This document shows positions 59,176 through 64,000 of a DNA stretch of 64,000 nucleotides, piece by piece; positions within the stretch are counted from its first letter, which is position 1, and each line of letters opens with the position of its first letter. The position numbers and the translations under genes are program-made. The stretch is taken from assembly GCF_020091585.1 (NCBI RefSeq), contig NZ_CP083582.1, positions 6,086,536 through 6,150,535 on the forward strand. Reading direction: 5' to 3'. This DNA is from Kovacikia minuta CCNUW1 (lineage in GTDB: Bacteria > Cyanobacteriota > Cyanobacteriia > Leptolyngbyales > Leptolyngbyaceae). The notes beneath the pieces are model-generated. The model had not been told where the DNA came from, made no database searches, and saw nothing but the letters and a program-made list of their open reading frames with translations.

Positions 59176-59337
59176 GGCGGACCTAATTTGCAGACTTCAC
59201 CTGCCCGAATAAATGTGAGAATGAATTATGAGAAAACTGTAACGTTTTTTTGCCAGAATGTGACCTGTAGTTTAGCGCATTTTAATGCCTTCTTAACCCC
59301 TTTTCCTCAGCCAATTAATGGAGTTTATCTCTCTTAG

Positions 59338-61575
59338 ATGAAAGAAATCCTTTACATCGAAGTCCCTACCCCCGCAACTGAAAGCGTTCGAGCCTGGTTA
59401 CAGCAGGAATTTAACCCCTCTCTTGGTGAGAAAATTCCAGCTAGCAGCGGAATTCGGTTACAACTTCGCAAGCCTACAGCATCAGAACTGGCTATTTCTG
59501 AAAGTCAACCTGACTTATGTAACGAACTCTCAATATTTGTCTGGACTGTTCAACGCACCACCTATCTCAAGGTTTTTCGCTGGGCAGACCAACCCCTCCC
59601 CCAGGAGCCACAACTCCTGCACCATTTAACGACAGAAATTCGCGATCGCTTCCCCAATCAATATCCCCAACCTCCGGCGATCGATCCACACCAGTCGATT
59701 TTTGATGCGCTGATGGCGCAATACCCCCTCACTGTCCAGCACTTTCAAAAAATGCCGCATGGTGAATATGACCTGAGACGGGTCTACTGGTGGGAACAGC
59801 GCTGGCGGGAAGGCGTCAGGAATCCGCAGCAACCGAAGCAAGTGGTGTTTCGGAGGGATGAGGGCGCAGGGATAAGGGCAGAGGATGACGCGGAGATGCG
59901 GAGACACGGAGACACGGAGAATTCAATTCAAAATTCAAAATTCAAAATTCAAAATTCTCCCCCCACACCCCACACCCCACACCCCACACCCTCCTCCTAT
60001 GACCTGATCTACATCGGTGGTGCCCTGGGTGTCATCCATGCAGCTGTGATGGCCCGACTGGGTTACCGAGTGCTGCTGATTGAACGGTTACCCTTTGGCA
60101 GAATGAACCGGGAATGGAATATTTCCCGCAGTGAATTCCAATCCCTGATTGACCTGGGGTTATGTACTCCCGCTGAGTTTGAAAGCCTGATTGCACGAGA
60201 ATATATTGACGGGTTCCACAAATTTTTTGATGCCAACAACCCGCCCCAGTGTAAGGCTCCGATTTTGCACACACCGACCGTTTTGAATGTGGGGTTGGAT
60301 GCGGAGAAACTACTTCGGCTGTGTGGCGATAAACTGCGGCAAGCAGGGGGAGAAATTTGGGACGAGACAGAGTTTATTCGAGCAGACATCGACTCCGAGA
60401 AAGTGGTGGTTCAGTGCAACCATCTGACGACCCAGACATTGCGGTCAGCCAACGGGCGATTACTGGTGGATGCGATGGGAACCGCTTCCCCCATCGCCTG
60501 GCAACTGAACGGGGGACGGGCATTTGATAGTGTTTGCCCAACCGTGGGGGCGGTGGTTGCCAGTGGGTTTGAGCCAGGGGTTTGGGATGCCCGCTATGGG
60601 GATGTGTTGAACAGCCACGGAGATATTTCCAAGGGGCGGCAGTTAATCTGGGAACTTTTTCCGGCTGAGGGCGAAGAACTGACGATTTATCTGTTTCATT
60701 ACCACCAGGTTCACCCCGATAATCCCGGTTCCCTCTTAGAAATGTATGAAGACTTTTTTACAATTCTGCCGGAGTACCGCCGCTGCAATATGGACCAACT
60801 AGTCTGGAAAAAGCCTACATTTGGTTACATTCCAGGTCACTTCAGCGTCAGCGGGCGCGATCGCCAGGTTGCCTACGACCGCCTCATTTCGATCGGAGAT
60901 GCCGCTTCGCTCCAGTCCCCCCTCATCTTTACTGGATTTGGCTCTCTAGTCAGAAACCTGTCCCGGCTGACTCACCTTCTGGACACCGCACTCCGCCATG
61001 ACTTGCTGACCGCAACCCATTTGAATCAAATTCGTGCTTATCAGAGCAATGTTTCTGTCACCTGGCTGTTCTCGAAGGGCATGATGGTTCCCACTGGACG
61101 AAATATTCCTCCAGAGCGGGTTAACGCCATGCTGAACACGTTCTTTGGCATCCTGGCAGCGGAACCACCCGCCATCGCCGAAGCCTTTATTAAAGATCGG
61201 GTAGATTGGGTTTCATTCAACCGCATGGCGTTGAAGGCTGCCTGGCAAAACCCATCCCTGCTCCTGTGGATTTGGGATCTAGCCGGACCCGCCGATCTGC
61301 TGCGCTGGCTCCGCAGTTATCTTGACTTTACTTTAGGCGCATTTCTTAGTGCCCTACTCCATACCTGGTTCCCAGGTTTCCTCAGCCAGATCCAACCCTG
61401 GCTAGAACCCCGCTTTCCCTCCCTCTGGCTCTGGTTGCTTGCCCAAAACTACGCCTATACCGATGGGATCGGCAAAACAAAAGCCAGGGGAAGAGGTGAG
61501 CAGAAGGCAGAAGGCAGAGGGCAGAAGGCAAAAGGGGATGAGGGAGATGGGGAAGGGGAAGGGGTGAGGGGGTAG
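59338..61575 (+). CDS. cruA: Lycopene cyclase, CruA-type, with in-frame repeat insertion and repeat-encoded tail
   Basis: CruA cyclises lycopene toward gamma- and beta-carotene. The 745 residues have an N-terminal extension of about 175 typical of CruA, then the FAD-binding core: DLIYIGGALGVIHAAVMARL, ERLPFGRMNREWNISRSEF, VDAMGTASPIAW, and ISIGDAASLQSPLIFTGFG. Between the extension and FAD domain, about 45 residues (RRHGDTEN, SIQNSKFKIQNS, PHTPHPTP) are translated repeats. The C-terminal 35 or so residues (KAEGRGQKAKGDEGDGEGEG) come from GGCAGAA-type repeats, so the stop is also repeat-derived. The related CruP is an alternative call. Confidence 0.82.
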   Translation: MKEILYIEVPTPATESVRAWLQQEFNPSLGEKIPASSGIRLQLRKPTASELAISESQPDLCNELSIFVWTVQRTTYLKVFRWADQPLPQEPQLLHHLTTEIRDRFPNQYPQPPAIDPHQSIFDALMAQYPLTVQHFQKMPHGEYDLRRVYWWEQRWREGVRNPQQPKQVVFRRDEGAGIRAEDDAEMRRHGDTENSIQNSKFKIQNSPPTPHTPHPTPSSYDLIYIGGALGVIHAAVMARLGYRVLLIERLPFGRMNREWNISRSEFQSLIDLGLCTPAEFESLIAREYIDGFHKFFDANNPPQCKAPILHTPTVLNVGLDAEKLLRLCGDKLRQAGGEIWDETEFIRADIDSEKVVVQCNHLTTQTLRSANGRLLVDAMGTASPIAWQLNGGRAFDSVCPTVGAVVASGFEPGVWDARYGDVLNSHGDISKGRQLIWELFPAEGEELTIYLFHYHQVHPDNPGSLLEMYEDFFTILPEYRRCNMDQLVWKKPTFGYIPGHFSVSGRDRQVAYDRLISIGDAASLQSPLIFTGFGSLVRNLSRLTHLLDTALRHDLLTATHLNQIRAYQSNVSVTWLFSKGMMVPTGRNIPPERVNAMLNTFFGILAAEPPAIAEAFIKDRVDWVSFNRMALKAAWQNPSLLLWIWDLAGPADLLRWLRSYLDFTLGAFLSALLHTWFPGFLSQIQPWLEPRFPSLWLWLLAQNYAYTDGIGKTKARGRGEQKAEGRGQKAKGDEGDGEGEGVRG
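59870..59996. repeat. Composite STRR inside cruA
   Basis: A purine-rich part with GGAGACACGGAGACACGGAG is followed by four ATTCAAA units and four CCCCACA units. The frame is kept open through all of it. Confidence 0.95.
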
Positions 61576-61625
61576 GGAAGTTTTAATTTTGAGTTTTGAG
61601 TTTTAAATGAGGAGCGAAGGATGGG
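61498..61625. repeat. STRR at the 3' end of cruA (GGCAGAA, then TTTTGAG units)
   Basis: GGCAGAA/GGCAGAG units are translated at the cruA C-terminus. TTTTGAG/TTTTAAA heptamers follow the stop. Confidence 0.85.
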
Positions 61626-61679
61626 GGTTAAAAAATAATTTTATCCTTTATCCCTCACCCTCTCCCTACCCCTGCCCCC

Positions 61680-63695
61680 TTACCTCGCCTTTGGGAATGA
61701 GGGTAGTTCTACTGCTGCCAGAGACTTCAATTTGCGGGAAGGACGGAGGGGGTAAACAACTGGGGAGGGCCAGCTACCTGAGATTAGTTCGCTGTTGAAG
61801 GAGCCTGAGCTGCCTGCTGCTTCCGGTTGACTTTGGGCAGCAGCAACGGAAACTTTGTCAGCAGCAGGCATTGGCGTATTTTTAACCGGAGACTGGGGTG
61901 CAATCGATCGCAGATGGGTATTTCGGGTCGCTGATTTATCCGAACGCGGTTTCCAGGATGCCAGCTGAGGCGTCTTTTTGACAGGAGAAACCGTTTCCTG
62001 GTCTGCGGTGTTGCCCGTGGCAGCATCCGGAGCCAAAGCTTCCTGGTCGCTGGCCACTTCAATGGTGGGAAAAGGCTTGATCTGGTTGGAGGGGGAAGCT
62101 TGCAGGGGGCGATCGTTAACCTGAGCAGTGTCTGCGTCAACGCCAGTACCGCTGGCAACAGCAGCATCCTGTGACTTCGCTGGTGCATCCTCTGAGGGGG
62201 CTGGCGAATCAATCAATTTTGCCAAATCATCCCATAGCGTCTCTTCCGTATGGGATGGCTGCCCCCATTGGAACGCTCCCAGGGGACTCCCCAACTCGTC
62301 GGAATCCAGGGGAACAGCCGCCAACATTTGTAGCAAATCCTGATCTTTCCGATCTACATTTGGCTTTTGAGTCATTGAATCTTCTGATTCCTGGGCAGCA
62401 GAAACGCCAGAAACAGTTGCCTCGCCTTCTAAAAATGGACTGAGGTCAAAAATGGAGTTCACTGACTGCGGATCGTTGGCAAGGTGGGATTGGCTATCCG
62501 GAGTTTCAACAAAGATTAAATTCATCCAATCCGCAGTTGCCTGCGCCTCCCCTGAAGCGGGTTCATCCCAGGGAGATACCGCTGCCGCATCGGTGAGGTT
62601 AAGCCCATCGGCAGTATCTGGATTGACCAGCTTGGACAAAAATCGGGGGAGAGCAGCAAAATTGTCCGCCAGGGCAGGATCATCGGTATCCTGCAAGCCG
62701 GAGGAAACAGACCAGGGGCGAACAGGTTGATTTTTGGGCGTTAAGGGTTGAGCGGATGCAGCCACGATCGCCGCACTGGCATCAGAACTTTCATCATCCG
62801 ACTGAAGATCGGGCATGAAATGGGTTTGCCGATAGGTAGTCGGCATTTCCAGGCATTTCTCCAGGGCTGCTTTGAACTGGAGGGTATGCCGTTGTTGACG
62901 ATGCAACCGCATACGCAGATCGCGACAGGTATTCTCGGCTTGTAGGAGTTGCTGCACCTGTTCGTTGTAGCGCTGTTGGGCAAGGGCGCAGTCACGCTCT
63001 AGCTGGGCAATCCGCTCCTGGCTGCTCTCCAACTGCTGGCTCAGGGTTTCGACCAAAATTTGCTGGCGTTGAGCGGTTTGCTGGGACAGATCTAATTCCC
63101 TGAACAGTTGGCTGATGCGCTCCTGTGCGGCTACCAGATCCTGGACTGGGTGGATGTCGGGAACTGGCAAATGGGCAGAATCGGCAGTATCCCTATGGAG
63201 CGATCGCGCCACTTCGAGCTGAAACTCAATTTGCTGTTGTGCCAGATCCTGTTCCAGTTGGGTAATGCGATCGTGCAGCTCACTGTTTTCCCGTTGCAAC
63301 TGCTGCAACAGCCCCGCAAACTGATTGTCTTGCTGAGAAATTTCCTGAGCGGAAGCAACCCCATGCAATTTCGGTTTGGTCGCCATCTCAACCGTTTCCA
63401 CCTCAGCATTGGATTGGGGATCTGAAGGCTCCGGTAGGGCTTCTCCAGCCAGGGAAGCAAGGGCGGAAACGACCTCCGGATCAGAAGCCAGAGTCTCTAC
63501 ATCAGGGCTTTGCGATCGGGGGATCGCATCTACACTTATTGCACCGGGAAAATCGAGTGTCTGCCAACCCGCTTCATCAGCTGCTTTAGGAGATGAACCG
63601 GATGCTTGCAAATCGACGCTTGCAGCAGATTCGTCAACGGACTGAACAGACTCAGGCAAACCGGGATCTCTGTTAGGGTTATCAGCTTCACTCAT
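61680..63695 (-). CDS. Large coiled-coil protein of unknown function
   Basis: 671 residues from MSEADNPNRDPGL, a start preceded by AGGA at good spacing (an ATG three codons earlier has none). The N-terminus is acidic and disordered. Residues about 110-285 form a long Gln-rich coiled coil (LLQQLQRENSELHDRITQLE; RISQLFRELDLSQQTAQRQQ; QRYNEQVQQLLQAENTCRDL). The rest is Ser/Ala/Asp-rich with low complexity. The C-terminus is basic (PLRPSRKLKSLAAVELPSFP). It is convergent with cruA. A structural or scaffold role is possible but unsupported. Confidence 0.7.
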   Translation of the reverse strand: MSEADNPNRDPGLPESVQSVDESAASVDLQASGSSPKAADEAGWQTLDFPGAISVDAIPRSQSPDVETLASDPEVVSALASLAGEALPEPSDPQSNAEVETVEMATKPKLHGVASAQEISQQDNQFAGLLQQLQRENSELHDRITQLEQDLAQQQIEFQLEVARSLHRDTADSAHLPVPDIHPVQDLVAAQERISQLFRELDLSQQTAQRQQILVETLSQQLESSQERIAQLERDCALAQQRYNEQVQQLLQAENTCRDLRMRLHRQQRHTLQFKAALEKCLEMPTTYRQTHFMPDLQSDDESSDASAAIVAASAQPLTPKNQPVRPWSVSSGLQDTDDPALADNFAALPRFLSKLVNPDTADGLNLTDAAAVSPWDEPASGEAQATADWMNLIFVETPDSQSHLANDPQSVNSIFDLSPFLEGEATVSGVSAAQESEDSMTQKPNVDRKDQDLLQMLAAVPLDSDELGSPLGAFQWGQPSHTEETLWDDLAKLIDSPAPSEDAPAKSQDAAVASGTGVDADTAQVNDRPLQASPSNQIKPFPTIEVASDQEALAPDAATGNTADQETVSPVKKTPQLASWKPRSDKSATRNTHLRSIAPQSPVKNTPMPAADKVSVAAAQSQPEAAGSSGSFNSELISGSWPSPVVYPLRPSRKLKSLAAVELPSFPKAR

Positions 63696-63929
63696 GGCTC
63701 TCATCCTGCGGTGGAAAATCCTTAAGCACGGTGCATTGCAGCGATATTCATCATATATCCAGTTTTTAAATCCGTCCGTTGATTTTGGGATTTGTTTTTT
63801 TACTAACGTTTTAACGATCGCTGAAATGCACAAAAAAATCGAAACTCAAACCTGGATCTAAACATTGAATCTAAACTTCATACCAAATAAGTTCTCTTTT
63901 CAGGGGAATTGTTAGACAAATATACAAAG

Positions 63930-63990
63930 GCAGGGGGAAGGGCGAAGGGGGAAGGGCGAAGGGGGAAGGGCGAAGGGGGAAGGGGAAAGA
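63930..63990. repeat. GGGGGAAGGGCGAA tandem repeat
   Basis: Four or so units of a G/A-rich 14-mer, made of two heptamer-like halves, lie close to the window end. Confidence 0.85.
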
Positions 63991-64000
63991 TAAAGAGTCT

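Overview
This 64 kb window comes from a filamentous cyanobacterium. It carries the clock cluster kaiA-kaiB-kaiC, phosphoribulokinase (prk) divergent from ferredoxin-NADP reductase with a phycobilisome-linker-like N-terminus (petH), a CruA-type lycopene cyclase, frequent GCGATCGC (HIP1) octamers, and many short tandem heptanucleotide repeats (STRR) of the kind known from filamentous cyanobacteria. I cannot assign genus or species.

Layout. 1-10 kb: 3' end of a Ski2/DSHCT-type helicase, a NarL-type response regulator, a repeat-rich 1.2 kb spacer with one MITE nested in another, a DUF4087 protein, two identical tRNA-Ala(CGC) genes flanking a PIN-domain toxin-antitoxin-like pair, a HAD hydrolase, a methyltransferase, a DUF1980 protein, an HD hydrolase and a broken IS110. 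9.5-15.4 kb: an RP-repeat protein, prk and petH back to back, and membrane proteins. 15.4-24.2 kb: a large hybrid kinase with pseudo-receivers divergent from kaiABC, then pyrR and the type 2 isopentenyl-diphosphate isomerase fni. 24.3-38 kb: small-molecule enzymes, an exosortase O-like gene with its adjacent PEP-CTERM protein, and a dual-specificity phosphatase overlapping an ABC transporter. 38-45.4 kb: two tandem paralogous dCache/HAMP/PAS sensors, the second split by an IS256-type element, and a response regulator lacking an output domain. 45.4-50 kb: an arsenosugar-type cluster (arsM, TIGR04282, TIGR04283, TVP38-like) convergent with a permease. 50-64 kb: a Nudix-like gene, a glmS remnant, an RHH gene followed by a PIN/LeuA-regulatory-domain fusion, an intact ABC exporter, a TIGR02391/HEPN-motif protein with small genes, cruA and a coiled-coil protein.

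Two themes run through the window. First, heptanucleotide repeat tracts fill the spacers and also run in frame through coding sequences: inside cruA, the permease and the glmS remnant, and at the ends of others. In places they supply start or stop codons. Second, ten genes are interrupted by a single-base change, and in all ten the expected frame is restored by removing one base. Because prk, needed for CO2 fixation, is among them, many of these are probably insertion-type sequencing or assembly errors rather than real decay. The IS256 insertion and the glmS nonsense codon are of a different kind and look real.

All functional calls are from reading the sequence and family knowledge; no database search was run.
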